DNA of 64,000 bases from Boseongicola aestuarii (GTDB lineage Bacteria; Pseudomonadota; Alphaproteobacteria; Rhodobacterales; Rhodobacteraceae), in assembly GCF_900184815.1 (NCBI RefSeq), contig NZ_FXXQ01000003.1, positions 186,001 through 250,000 of the forward strand, written 5' to 3'. The position numbers were made by a program, and so were the translations under genes. This document shows positions 52,931 through 62,152 of this stretch, in pieces (within the stretch, counting starts at the first letter, position 1; every line of letters begins with the position of its first letter). The notes below the pieces were generated by a model. The model worked only from the letters and a program-made list of their open reading frames with translations, was not told where the DNA came from and made no database searches.

Positions 52931-53875
52931 ATGGGCGGGACGTTCAAAGGAGCACCCGACATCGTTACCTCGGCCACCCCGCTCGAGCCGCCTGACGGCG
53001 CGCCGACCCGCCGCTCGGAGAGTGGAAAGGGCGCGGCGTTGATGCTGTTGGGGATGTTCCTGTTTGCCGCGGTTGACACGGGTGCGAAACTGCTGACCGA
53101 GGGGCTGCATCCGATCCAGATCACATGGACCCGGCAGTTGGGGCTGTTGGCGGGAGCGATCTTTCTGATTGCATATCATGGGCGGTCGATCCTGCGGACG
53201 TCGCATCCCCGGTTGCAGATCTTGCGGGGAGCCATGGCTGTTGGGTCTGCCACTTTGTTCATTGTCGGCGTTACTTTTGTGCCTTTGGCCGATGCGGTTG
53301 CCGTGACGTTTGTGGCACCGTTTATCGTAACGATTCTCGGGGCGCTGATCTTGCGCGAGCCTGTTGGCTGGCGGCGTTGGATTGCGGTTTTCCTTGGGTT
53401 CTTGGGGACGCTGATTGTCATTCGACCCGGAATGGGCGTGATACATCCGGCGGCGTTTTTCGTGCTGGTTGCGGCTGTTTTCTTTGCGTTCCGGCAGATC
53501 ATCTCGCGCGCTTTGGCGGATACGGACAAGACGGCGACAACGGTGGTTTACACGGCGATTGTCGGAAGTGCTTTGTTGACGCTGCCATTGCCGTGGGTCT
53601 GGATCACGCCTGACCGTGAACAGTTGTTAATCCTTTTGGGAATCGCGCTGCTGGCCGGGGTGGCGGAGGTTTGTGTGATCAAGGCGCTGGAAGTTGCCAT
53701 GGCCGTTGTCGTCGCGCCGATCCATTACAGCATGATGGTATGGGGCACCTTTTACGGGTTCATGGTATTTGGGCAATTGCCCGATATGTGGACGATTATC
53801 GGAGCGGCGGTGATCATTTCGACCGGGCTTTATACGCTGAGGCGCGAGTATCTGGTCACGCACGGGCGTACCTGA
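52931..53875 (+). CDS. EamA/DMT-family membrane transporter (3)
   Basis: About 304-314 residues with ten helices in two EamA repeats: ALMLLGMFLFAAVDTGAKLL opens the first, GWRRWIAVFLGFLGTLIVI and a second repeat follow. The substrate is unknown. The start is unclear: ATG at 52931 has no ribosome site, whereas AAAGGAG at 52946 is eight bases before an in-frame ATC at 52961, possibly a rare start. It converges on the broken phosphodiesterase gene. Confidence 0.78.
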   Translation: MGGTFKGAPDIVTSATPLEPPDGAPTRRSESGKGAALMLLGMFLFAAVDTGAKLLTEGLHPIQITWTRQLGLLAGAIFLIAYHGRSILRTSHPRLQILRGAMAVGSATLFIVGVTFVPLADAVAVTFVAPFIVTILGALILREPVGWRRWIAVFLGFLGTLIVIRPGMGVIHPAAFFVLVAAVFFAFRQIISRALADTDKTATTVVYTAIVGSALLTLPLPWVWITPDREQLLILLGIALLAGVAEVCVIKALEVAMAVVVAPIHYSMMVWGTFYGFMVFGQLPDMWTIIGAAVIISTGLYTLRREYLVTHGRT

Positions 53876-53884
53876 GCCGATGCG

Positions 53885-54676
53885 CTAATAGGTCAGCACA
53901 GAGTTTTCGGGCAGGCCGACATCTTCGAAATGGACAACGACATTGGGTCCGTCGGTCAGAAGAATTCCGTAACCGGCGGGTTCGTCTATGGACGATGTCG
54001 AGGTCTCGTCACCGAGGATCATGGGCTGCTGGTGGCAGGGGCTTTTGAAGATGGTCATGGAGAGGCCGTCGATCGTGGCGTGGATGGTGCGGTGGACGTG
54101 ACCTGCGAAAACATGGCGTGTATCGTGGGCTTACAAAAGCGTGCGGACTTCGTTGGCGTTGGCGAGGTTGATCCGGTCCATGCCGGCAAAGCCGGTATCA
54201 AAAGCGTGATGGTGCATGAAGATGAGGCAGGGATTGGGGCTTTCGGCGAGGGCGGTTTGCAGCCATGCCAGTCGGTCGGGGCACAGGATACCGGCATGTG
54301 GTACGTCCGGGGTTTCATCAACGGTATCGAGCAGAATGAGCCGGGTGTCGGGCAGGTCGATCGTGGTTTGGATGAAGCCGTCTGCGTCGGTTGGTACGTT
54401 GGGGAAGGCTTGGCGGAAGGCGGCGCGGTTGTCGTGGTTGCCGATGAGGAGGCTGACCGGCCAGGGAAGGTCCTGAAGCGTGTCTTTCAGGCGGTCGTAT
54501 TCGGGCGGTGTGCCGTGGTGTGTGAGGTCTCCGGTGAGGATCAGGCGGCTTGCGTCGCTGTGGTGCTTGACGGCATGGGCGAGCGTTTCTGACAGGCGCA
54601 GGGCAGGGTCGAGGCCGATGATCGATGTACCGGCTTCGGTGATGTGAAGGTCGGTCATGACAAGGATTTTTGCCAT
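53885..54676 (-). pseudogene. Class III 3',5'-cyclic nucleotide phosphodiesterase-like metallophosphoesterase, interrupted by an in-frame TAA
   Basis: Codons 1-181 read as a metallophosphoesterase: MAKILVMTDLHI (D9-x-H11), GDLTHHG near 49, GNHDNR at 79-84 and MHHHAF near 154. Codon 182 is TAA (54133-54131). In the same frame, without any further stop, 81 more codons follow, reading AHDTRHVFAGHVHRTIHATI at first (GHVH at 192-195 completes the metal site) and ending at TAG 53887-53885. The break is a single-base nonsense change rather than a frameshift. The truncated product lacks the last metal-binding motif. Sequencing error or suppression cannot be excluded. Confidence 0.85.
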
Positions 54677-54699
54677 GCGGCGAACCTTTCTGCGGGGCT

Positions 54700-57600
54700 T
54701 CAGGCCACCATGGACTCGGCTTTTTTGAGGTCAACGGACACAAGTTGGCTGACGCCTTGTTCGGCCATGGTGACGCCGAAAAGGCGATCCATGCGGGCCA
54801 TGGTCACCGCGTGGTGGGTAATTATCAGGAAGCGCGTGTCGGTTCGGCGGCACATTTCGTCGAGGAGGTCACAAAAGCGCGTGACGTTAGCGTCATCGAG
54901 CGGGGCGTCGACCTCATCCAACACGCAGATCGGGGCCGGGTTCGCGAGGAACACCGCGAAGATCAGCGCGAGCGCGGTGAGTGTCTGTTCGCCGCCTGAG
55001 AGCAAGGAAAGCGTTGAGAGCTTCTTTCCGGGCGGCTGACACATGATTTCGAGACCGGCATCGAGGGGGTCGTCGGATTCGACAAGAACCAGCTTGGCTT
55101 CGCCGCCGCCGAATAGGTGCTTGAATAGCATCGAGAAGTTGGAGTTGACCTGTTCGAATGCAGTCAAAAGACGCTCGCGACCTTCTTTGTTGAGGCTGGC
55201 GATGCCGTTTCTGAGGGCGCGGATGGCGGCCTCTAGATCGGTTTTCTCTGCAACAAGGTTGGTATGTTCTTCCTCGACTTCGCGAGCGTCTTCTTCGGCG
55301 CGCAGGTTGACAGCGCCAAGGGCGTCGCGGTTGCGGCGCAGGCGCAGGACGTCGGCTTCGATTTTCTCGGCAGAGGGGAGTTTTTCAGGGTCGGCGTCCA
55401 AGGTTTCGAGGAGCTTTTCGGGCGTGGTTTCCTGTTCTTCTTCGATCCGCCCGGCGGCGTGAGCCACGCTTTCGCGGGCAGCGTCTGCGCGGGCCTCTGC
55501 CGCGGCGCGGGCTTCGCGGGCGGCGGAGGCGGTGCGTTCGGCTTCGCGTTCGGTGTCCTTGGCGTCGCGCTCGGCGGTTTCGGCGAGGGCAAGCGCGTCG
55601 GCGGCGTCGCGCCGGCGGGTTTCGGCGGTAGCGAGCGTGTCGGCAAGGCGGTCACGGTCGGCGGCGATGCGACCGGGCGTGCCTTGGGCTTCGGCAAGCT
55701 CGGCCTCGGTGGCTTCGCGTCGGCTGGCGAGTTCGGCGATGCGGGTTTCGGCGCTTTCGAGGCGCTTTTGCCAGGTTTCACGCTCGCGGGCGATAGCGGC
55801 GAGGCGGTTTTTGCGGGCTTCGCCGTCGCGCTTCAATTCGTCATGGGCGGATCGCTTGGCCATCATGGTCATCCGCGCGGCCTCGACGGTGACCTTTAGG
55901 TCCTCGGATGTGGCGCGCAGGGCGTCGAGGTCGTCGAGACCTTCAAGGCCGCGTTCGGCTTCCTGCAGGCGCTGGCGTGCGGCTGTGGCTTCGTCGCCGT
56001 GACGCGCTGTTGCCAGATCGGCGGCGTCGCGTTTGCCGGCGGCGATGTTGCGGTCGGCTTCGGCGCGTGACAGGGCGCGGTTGGCTTCGGCCAGCGCATG
56101 GTCTGCGGCGCGGCGGGCGTTGCGGGCGTCGGCAAGCTGTCCAGCGAGGGCTTCAAGCTCGGCTTTCAGGTGATCGTGCGCGCGGGTGGCTCCGTCGGCG
56201 CGGGCGGTTGCGGCCTCAAGTCCCTGTTTCAACTCTTCGAGGCGGTTCAATTGTTCGAGACGCAGGGCAGCGGCGGAGGGGGCGTCGCCCGAGCCAGCGC
56301 GGAAGCCGTCCCAGCGCCAGAGATCGCCTTCAATGGAGACGAGGCGCTGGCCGGGCAGCAGATCGGCTTGCATGCGCGGGCCGTCGTTGCGGTCGATGAG
56401 GCCGACCTGCGAGAGGCGGCGCGCGAGGACCTGCGGGACGGTGACGTAATTCGTGAGCGCTGCGACGCCTGCGGGCAGGGATTGCGGTTTGGCGTAGCCC
56501 GGAAGCGAGGCCCAGCCGGAGGGGTCGTCGTCTTCGATGGCAGGGGCGCGCAGATCGTCGGCGAGGGCCGCGCCAAGGGCTTTCTCGTAGCCGGATTTAA
56601 CCGAGAGAAGGTCCATGACCTGCCCGCCCTCGGCGGTATCGCGGTTAACAAGATTGGCGAGCGCTGTGACTTCGGCTTGAAGGGCCTTGGCTTCGCCTTC
56701 GGCGGAGGCGCGTTCTGCGCGGGCGTCGGCTTCGCGCGACTGGGATGCTTCGCGGGCATCATCGACGGTGACAAGCGCGGCCTCGGCGGTAGTGGCCAGC
56801 TCGCTGGCGGTTTTCAGGGCGGTTTCGGCAGTTGCGAAGGCGGCGGTGGCCTTGGCGAGATCCTGTTCAAAGGATTTGGCTTCCTCGCGGGCTTTTTCCT
56901 CGGCGGCCTCGCTGCGGGTCAGGGTCGTTTGGGCGTCGTCGCGCAGACGCTGGGCGGACTGATGTCGAGCGGCAAGGCGGGCCACGTCTTCAGTCAGTGT
57001 CGAGAGGTCATTCTCGCGATCTTGCAGAACGCTGGCGGCTTGGTGGGCTTCTGCTGAGGCGGTCTCGACGGCGGCTTCGAATCCTTCGCTTGCGGCATCA
57101 AGTTCGGCAGTCTCGGCGACAAGGCGCGCGAGTGTTTCGCCTGCATCGGAGTTCAGCGCCGTTTCGCGTTCTGCGTCGGCGGTGAGTTGCGCGATACGCG
57201 CCTGAAGGGTCTCGATGGCGCGGTTGGCGCGGTCTTCGTCTTCGGCCAGTTGGGCGATCTGCACCTGCACGCGCTGAAGCAGGGCTGCCGCGATGGCCTC
57301 TTCTTCGCGCAGGGGCGGGAGGGCTGCTTCGGCTTTGGCGCGGTCGCCGGTTGCGGCGCGTGCGAGGCGTTCGGCCTCGGCTGTGGCGCGGGTGCGTTCG
57401 GCAAGATTGGCGTCGGCGGCGATGCGAGTGTCTTCCGCTTCGCGCCATTTGAGGTAGAGAAGCAGACCTTCGGCGTGGCGCAGCTCGCTACCAATTTCGC
57501 GGTATCGCTTGGCCTGGCGGGCCTGACGCGCGAGGGAGGCAAGCTGGTTGGCGAGTTGCTCAATCACGTCGTCTACGCGGGTGAGATTGGTTTCAGCACC

Positions 57601-58155
57601 TTTGAGCTTCAGTTCGGCTTCGTGGCGACGTTGGTAAAGGCCCGAAATGCCTGCGGCTTCTTCGAGGATGCGACGGCGCGCCTTGGGTTTGGCGTTGATG
57701 AGTTCGGAGATCTGTCCCTGCCGCACGAGGGCGGGCGAATGCGCGCCGGTGGAGGCATCTGCGAACAACATCTGGACGTCGCGGGCGCGCACGTCCTTGG
57801 TGTTCACCTTGAAGGCCGATCCGGCGTCGCGGGTGATGCGCCGGATAATATCAAGGCCATCACTGTCGTTGAACCCGGCTGGCGCGAGACGGTCCGAGTT
57901 GTCGAGGGTCAGTGCGACCTCGGCAAAGTTACGGGCTGGTCGGGTCGAGGCCCCGGCGAAAATCACGTCTTCCATGCCGCCGCCCCGCATGGCGGAGGGG
58001 CGGTTTTCGCCCATAACCCAGCGCAACGCTTCAAGCAGGTTGGACTTGCCGCATCCGTTTGGACCCACAACACCTGTCAGCCCGTCCGCAATGACGAGAT
58101 CGGTCGGGTCGACGAAGCTTTTGAAGCCGTTGAGGCGCAGTCGGGAGAAACGCAC
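54700..58155 (-). CDS. smc: Chromosome segregation protein SMC
   Basis: A 1151-residue SMC. Walker A GVVGPNGCGKSNLLEALRWV near residue 29, long coiled coils (about 170-490 and 660-1000) around a hinge near 500-640, the signature LSGGEQ at 1052 and Walker B ICVLDE at 1076-1081. With ScpA/ScpB it condenses and segregates chromosomes. In many relatives smc follows mutY-DUF721-dsbA; here it is elsewhere. It lies 23 bases upstream of the broken phosphodiesterase. Confidence 0.97.
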   Translation of the reverse strand: MRFSRLRLNGFKSFVDPTDLVIADGLTGVVGPNGCGKSNLLEALRWVMGENRPSAMRGGGMEDVIFAGASTRPARNFAEVALTLDNSDRLAPAGFNDSDGLDIIRRITRDAGSAFKVNTKDVRARDVQMLFADASTGAHSPALVRQGQISELINAKPKARRRILEEAAGISGLYQRRHEAELKLKGAETNLTRVDDVIEQLANQLASLARQARQAKRYREIGSELRHAEGLLLYLKWREAEDTRIAADANLAERTRATAEAERLARAATGDRAKAEAALPPLREEEAIAAALLQRVQVQIAQLAEDEDRANRAIETLQARIAQLTADAERETALNSDAGETLARLVAETAELDAASEGFEAAVETASAEAHQAASVLQDRENDLSTLTEDVARLAARHQSAQRLRDDAQTTLTRSEAAEEKAREEAKSFEQDLAKATAAFATAETALKTASELATTAEAALVTVDDAREASQSREADARAERASAEGEAKALQAEVTALANLVNRDTAEGGQVMDLLSVKSGYEKALGAALADDLRAPAIEDDDPSGWASLPGYAKPQSLPAGVAALTNYVTVPQVLARRLSQVGLIDRNDGPRMQADLLPGQRLVSIEGDLWRWDGFRAGSGDAPSAAALRLEQLNRLEELKQGLEAATARADGATRAHDHLKAELEALAGQLADARNARRAADHALAEANRALSRAEADRNIAAGKRDAADLATARHGDEATAARQRLQEAERGLEGLDDLDALRATSEDLKVTVEAARMTMMAKRSAHDELKRDGEARKNRLAAIARERETWQKRLESAETRIAELASRREATEAELAEAQGTPGRIAADRDRLADTLATAETRRRDAADALALAETAERDAKDTEREAERTASAAREARAAAEARADAARESVAHAAGRIEEEQETTPEKLLETLDADPEKLPSAEKIEADVLRLRRNRDALGAVNLRAEEDAREVEEEHTNLVAEKTDLEAAIRALRNGIASLNKEGRERLLTAFEQVNSNFSMLFKHLFGGGEAKLVLVESDDPLDAGLEIMCQPPGKKLSTLSLLSGGEQTLTALALIFAVFLANPAPICVLDEVDAPLDDANVTRFCDLLDEMCRRTDTRFLIITHHAVTMARMDRLFGVTMAEQGVSQLVSVDLKKAESMVA

Positions 58156-58352
58156 GTAGTCTGACCTTCAGTTTCAGGTGATTCCAGTCACGAAGTGTCC
58201 GATCTGGGGCGTTGGGAGTCAATGTCGCACGCAAGCTAAGGTGTGTATATCGGCAGTTATCCACAAGATGTTGGGAAAATGCGGGCGAATCCTTGCGATT
58301 GGTCGTTTGAGGGTTAGGTGCGGTCAAGAGAAGAACACAGTGAGGTCATTCA

Positions 58353-58883
58353 GTGCTGCTAGGAATTTCAGGGTCACTTCGGGCGGAAGCGACCAACAGG
58401 AAGCTCATTCGCGAGGCGGGGCGTCATTTCGGGGGCGACTTCGTCGAAGCGGACATTCGTTTGCCGCTTTATGACGGCGACGCCGAGCAGGCCTCGGGGA
58501 TTCCGGCGTCCGTTCAGCTTTTAGCGGATCAGATTGCAGCGGCTGAGGCCGTCGTCATCTCGACGCCGGAATACAATCAGTCCTTCTCGGGAAGTCTCAA
58601 GAACGCGCTGGATTGGGTCAGCCGAACCAAGGGCGGGCCATGGGCCGGAAAGCCTGTCGCCTTGATGTCGGCGGCTTCGGGTCGCGCCGGTGGCGCGCGG
58701 GCGAATTATGCCCTGCGGCTTGCCATGACACCATTTCGGACGCGGTTGCTGCCGATGGAAGTTCTTTTGGCGGCCTCCCGCGACGCTTTCGATGAGAACG
58801 GCCGTTTGATTTCCGAGCGCGTGGACACTCAGGTGGCGGACCTGATGGCTGCACTGAAGTCAGAGATCGCGCGCGGGGCTTGA
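58353..58883 (+). CDS. NADPH-dependent FMN reductase
   Basis: A 176-residue flavodoxin-like protein starting at GTG: LGISGSLRAEATNRKL binds the FMN phosphate, ISTPEYNQSFSGSLKNALDW near 68-90 is the family block, and MSAASGRAGGARA near 108 follows. These reductases transfer electrons to FMN, quinones or chromate. The gap to smc (197 bases, divergent) shows nothing specific. HTD2-like gene follows 29 bases later. Confidence 0.88.
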   Translation: MLLGISGSLRAEATNRKLIREAGRHFGGDFVEADIRLPLYDGDAEQASGIPASVQLLADQIAAAEAVVISTPEYNQSFSGSLKNALDWVSRTKGGPWAGKPVALMSAASGRAGGARANYALRLAMTPFRTRLLPMEVLLAASRDAFDENGRLISERVDTQVADLMAALKSEIARGA

Positions 58884-58912
58884 GACGCTTGTCGCGGCAC
58901 TGAGGCGGATTT

Positions 58913-59707
58913 ATGATCGCGGTCATGAATGCTGATGACGCCGTAACGATACCCGACCGGATTGACCCTGCCCGCGCCGAGGCCTGGCTGGCCATGTTGG
59001 GCGAAGCAGGATCGGTCGATGTGGGCGCGGTCTTGCCGCCTTTTGCGCATTGGGCCTATTTCTGGCAACCCGTTCCGGGGGAGCTCTTGGGCACCGACGG
59101 GCATGTGGCGCAAGGGATGGGTGCGCCGCTCTCACGTTTGCCGTTGCGCATGTGGGCAGGGGGACGCGTAAAGTGGCACGCGCCGTTTCGCGCCGGCGTC
59201 GTGGCGAAGAAGGTCTCGCGCGCCATCGGAGTGACGCGCAAGTCGGGGCGGAGTGGTCAGCTTGATTTCGTAACCATGCGGCATGAGGTTTTCCAGCGGG
59301 GCGCGCTGCTGCTGAGCGAAGATCAGGACATCGTTTATCGAGGGGAATCCAGTGCGCCGGCGGAGGGACCAATCGAAACCGGAGAAGCGGATGAGCGCCG
59401 TCCGCTTAGGCTGGACGCGCCGTTCCTGTTTCGCTTTTCCGCGCTCACTTTCAACGCCCATCGTATTCATTACGACGCTCAGTATGCGACAGACGCGGGA
59501 TATGCAGGCTGTGTGGTCCATGGGCGGTTGCTGGCAACGATGTTGGCGATGTTCGCTAAAGCGCATCGGGGGACGCTGAATTCGTTTTCCTTTCGCGCGA
59601 CCGCGCCTTTGGTCCTGGGAGACGTTGCGTGGCTTTGTCGCGCGGGAGACCGGTATTGGGTTGAAGGCCCCCGGCGGCGCATTTCGATGACGGCAGAAGC
59701 GCAGTAA
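58913..59707 (+). CDS. HTD2/FAS1-like dehydratase (mesaconyl-C4-CoA hydratase type)
   Basis: About 264 residues with an N-terminal dehydratase-like hot-dog domain and a C-terminal one: RFSALTFNAHRIHYDAQYA near 188-206 and YAGCVVHGRLLATML near 212 carry the active Asp/His pair of MaoC-type hydratases. Relatives act on mesaconyl-C4-CoA in the 3-hydroxypropionate cycle or hydrate acyl-thioesters; the precise substrate is unknown. Two starts (58913, 58925) are possible. Confidence 0.75.
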   Translation: MIAVMNADDAVTIPDRIDPARAEAWLAMLGEAGSVDVGAVLPPFAHWAYFWQPVPGELLGTDGHVAQGMGAPLSRLPLRMWAGGRVKWHAPFRAGVVAKKVSRAIGVTRKSGRSGQLDFVTMRHEVFQRGALLLSEDQDIVYRGESSAPAEGPIETGEADERRPLRLDAPFLFRFSALTFNAHRIHYDAQYATDAGYAGCVVHGRLLATMLAMFAKAHRGTLNSFSFRATAPLVLGDVAWLCRAGDRYWVEGPRRRISMTAEAQ

Positions 59708-59760
59708 GGCTTGGCGCAGGCGTGATCCGGGGTGCAGTCCTGTCGTGGATGTTGGTCTTT

Positions 59761-59780
59761 TGGTATTTTTGAAAGGGTGA
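59761..59780 (-). repeat. Dispersed intergenic element, copy 6 (partial)
   Basis: On the minus strand TTCACCCTTTCAAAAATACC, the same left box as the fuller copies, without the G-run and palindrome. It lies in the 79-base convergent gap between the HTD2-like gene and the MnmC-like oxidase gene. Confidence 0.6.
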
Positions 59781-59786
59781 ATTGGG

Positions 59787-60821
59787 TCAGGTGGTCAGTC
59801 TGAAGCCATCGGGGATGCTGTCTTTGCCGTCCAGCATCAGATCGCACATGGTTTGCGCGATCATCGGTGCCACGCCAAAACCTATCTTGAAGCCACCGTT
59901 TGCGACGAAGTGTTGCCTGCGGCCAGGCCATGCTCCGAGCAGGGGAGCGCGACTTTTCGCGCGAGGGCGCACGCCGGCCCAGCGTGAAATGACGGGGGCA
60001 TCGCGCAAAACGGGCATCAGGTCTTTGGCACGCAGGATAATGTCATCGAGAAGATGATCGGTCGTGTGAGGTTCGGTGAATTCGCGTTCCGAGGTTGAGC
60101 CAATCGCAACAGTTCCGTCCGTATGGGGGATGATATGGAGCCCGTTTGCGAATATCTGGGGGCATCCTGATGCGTCATGCTGGAGCAGTGCAGCCTGGCC
60201 TTTGACGCCGTTTCCGATTGGTGCCGCCAAGGCTTCAGACAGGTCTTCGAGGCCGCGCCATCCGGTGGCCCAGAGAACGAGGCCTTCGTCTGGTGCTTCG
60301 GCAACGATTTCGCCGCCTTTGACCCTTATGGCCGCGGCAAGGCTTTCGCAGGCGCGTCTTGGGTGGAGAATAGCCGACAATGTGTCGTGTATATAAAGGC
60401 CCGTTTCAGAGGGCGCGCGCCAGTTGCCTGCGTCTTGGGATTCGACGACATTCCAGCTTGCCTGCGCCCCCCAGAACTCTGCCGCACCTTTCGCGCGGGC
60501 GCGCGCCATGACGATCTCGCGTTCTCCTGCGAGAGGTTGGAGGCGGCCTGCCCTTGCGAAGCCTGACGTTCGTCCTGAAGTGGCTTCGACCTGCTGCCAG
60601 AAGGCAGGCGCCATGGTCAGCGCGTCAAACTGAAACTGCTTCTTTTCGTTCCAGACATCCGGTGTATGGGGCTGAAGCGCGCCGACGATGCCACCCGATG
60701 CGCCCGAAGCCACACCGTTGGGGTCGATCAGGCGGACCGTGGCGCCGCGCTGCAGAGCCATCCATGCAGTCGCAAGGCCGAAAATTCCCGCGCCGCGCAC
60801 CGTAAGATCGACCGTTGCCAA
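59787..60821 (-). CDS. FAD-dependent oxidoreductase of the MnmC (oxidase)/DadA type
   Basis: A 344-residue DAO-fold protein: GAGIFGLATAWMAL near residue 11 binds FAD, GASGGIVGALQPHTPD near 41-56 and GLHIIPHTDGTVAIGSTSE near 225 belong to the same fold. The MnmC-type start is likely because it lies head to head with mnmD; in E. coli the two activities are one protein, MnmC, which finishes the wobble uridine modification. Other DadA-like oxidases remain possible. Confidence 0.75.
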   Translation of the reverse strand: MATVDLTVRGAGIFGLATAWMALQRGATVRLIDPNGVASGASGGIVGALQPHTPDVWNEKKQFQFDALTMAPAFWQQVEATSGRTSGFARAGRLQPLAGEREIVMARARAKGAAEFWGAQASWNVVESQDAGNWRAPSETGLYIHDTLSAILHPRRACESLAAAIRVKGGEIVAEAPDEGLVLWATGWRGLEDLSEALAAPIGNGVKGQAALLQHDASGCPQIFANGLHIIPHTDGTVAIGSTSEREFTEPHTTDHLLDDIILRAKDLMPVLRDAPVISRWAGVRPRAKSRAPLLGAWPGRRQHFVANGGFKIGFGVAPMIAQTMCDLMLDGKDSIPDGFRLTT

Positions 60822-60881
60822 TGTTGGCTCCTATTGCCAGTGTTTGTCGGTAGTGCAGGGGACTTAGGGCGAAAAACGGCA

Positions 60882-61559
60882 GTGGACCAGCATCCGGACA
60901 TCACATGGCGCGGAAGTGTGCCCATAGCATCGCGTTTTGATGACCCGTATTTCTCGCTTGAGGACGGTTTGGCGGAAACGGGCCATGTATTTCTTGCGGG
61001 CAACGGCCTGCCAGATCGTTTTCGGGACGGGTTTCAGGTTGCCGAACTTGGCTTTGGAACGGGACTGAATTTTCTGGCGACCTGGGCTGCCTGGAAAGAA
61101 GCGGATGTAGCGGGGACGTTGCGTTTTACGTCGTTTGAGCTTTTCCCGATGGAGGCTGAAGATATGGCACGGGCCTTGTCGGTTTTTCCGGACGTTGCAA
61201 TGTTGGCCGGACCATTGCTGGATATGCGCCGCGCTGGAGGCTTTGCGTTCGAAGAGCACGGTGTTGAGTTGGAAATCATCGTCGGAGACGCGCGTCGCGA
61301 GGTTGCGGCATGGGCGGGGTCCGCGGACGCCTGGTACCTTGACGGATTTGCGCCCGCGCGAAACCCTGAACTATGGGAGCCCACCCTGTTGTCGGAGGTT
61401 GCGCGGCACACCTTGGCGGGAGGCACCGCCGCCACCTATTCTGCCGCGGGCGCGGTCCGGCGTGCGTTGTCGGATGCCGGTTTTACGGTTGAGCGGTGTC
61501 CGGGATATGGGCGCAAACGCCATATGACCGTTGCGCGCATGTCAGGCGGTGCGCTCTAG
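60882..61559 (+). CDS. mnmD: tRNA 5-methylaminomethyl-2-thiouridine methyltransferase MnmD
   Basis: About 225 residues (GTG start at 60882) with the MnmD core: VAELGFGTGLNFLATWAAW near 50 binds S-adenosylmethionine and WYLDGFAPARNPELW near 150 is the DUF752/MnmC N-domain hallmark. It methylates the carboxymethylamino- or aminomethyl-group at U34. Divergent from the FAD oxidase (about 60 bases), which would supply the other half of MnmC. Shares CTAG with the mlaC stop. Confidence 0.88.
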   Translation: MDQHPDITWRGSVPIASRFDDPYFSLEDGLAETGHVFLAGNGLPDRFRDGFQVAELGFGTGLNFLATWAAWKEADVAGTLRFTSFELFPMEAEDMARALSVFPDVAMLAGPLLDMRRAGGFAFEEHGVELEIIVGDARREVAAWAGSADAWYLDGFAPARNPELWEPTLLSEVARHTLAGGTAATYSAAGAVRRALSDAGFTVERCPGYGRKRHMTVARMSGGAL

Positions 61560-62152
61560 CCTGCGCTTTTGAGGTCGCGGATCAGCGCGTCGATATTTCC
61601 GCCGTTTTTATCGAGCATCGCACCGATTTCCGCGCGTTCTGATTTCAAAAGGCTGATGCCTTCGATCAGCAGATCAAAAAAGAGGTTCGACCCGGACCTG
61701 TCAGAAACCATGAAGGTCACAGCGAAGGGTGATTGACCGCGAAGCTTTGCGACGGCCTGAACTTCCTGAAAGCTCTTGACCTGACGCGCATCTTCGACGG
61801 TGATTTCGCCGCCAATAAAGTCGCGGAACTGCTTGCCGTACTTTCGCGCAAGATACCCCGCGAATGCATCAGAGAATTGGCTGAGTTGCTGGCTACTGGC
61901 GCTGCGTGCAGGCGGGCCGAGCGCAGAACGCGAGATCGTCGGCACGTCCGCGTAGCGGTTGAAGAGCGCCTCGAAATCGCGATACATCGCCGCTTCCGAC
62001 TTGCCCGAATTGATGACGGAGTTGATCTTGGCGACCACTTCGTCAATCAACCCGCGCGCTTGTGCCGTGTTGAGTGTAAAGGCCGGGCTTGCGGCCAGCG
62101 CGATGGCCGAGATCATGCCTGCCAGCGTGGTGCGGCGTGTGAGCTTATTCAT
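61556..62152 (-). CDS. mlaC: MlaC-family phospholipid-binding ABC transport substrate protein
   Basis: A 198-residue exported protein: signal peptide to about residue 33 (LAASPAFTLNTAQA), then the MlaC/Ttg2D domain with FSDAFAGYLARKYGKQFRDF near 95 and RSGSNLFFDLLIEGISLLKSE near 150. It ferries phospholipids across the periplasm for outer-membrane asymmetry. ATG at 62152 overlaps the mlaA end by eight bases. The mlaFED genes are not in this window. Confidence 0.9.
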   Translation of the reverse strand: MNKLTRRTTLAGMISAIALAASPAFTLNTAQARGLIDEVVAKINSVINSGKSEAAMYRDFEALFNRYADVPTISRSALGPPARSASSQQLSQFSDAFAGYLARKYGKQFRDFIGGEITVEDARQVKSFQEVQAVAKLRGQSPFAVTFMVSDRSGSNLFFDLLIEGISLLKSERAEIGAMLDKNGGNIDALIRDLKSAG

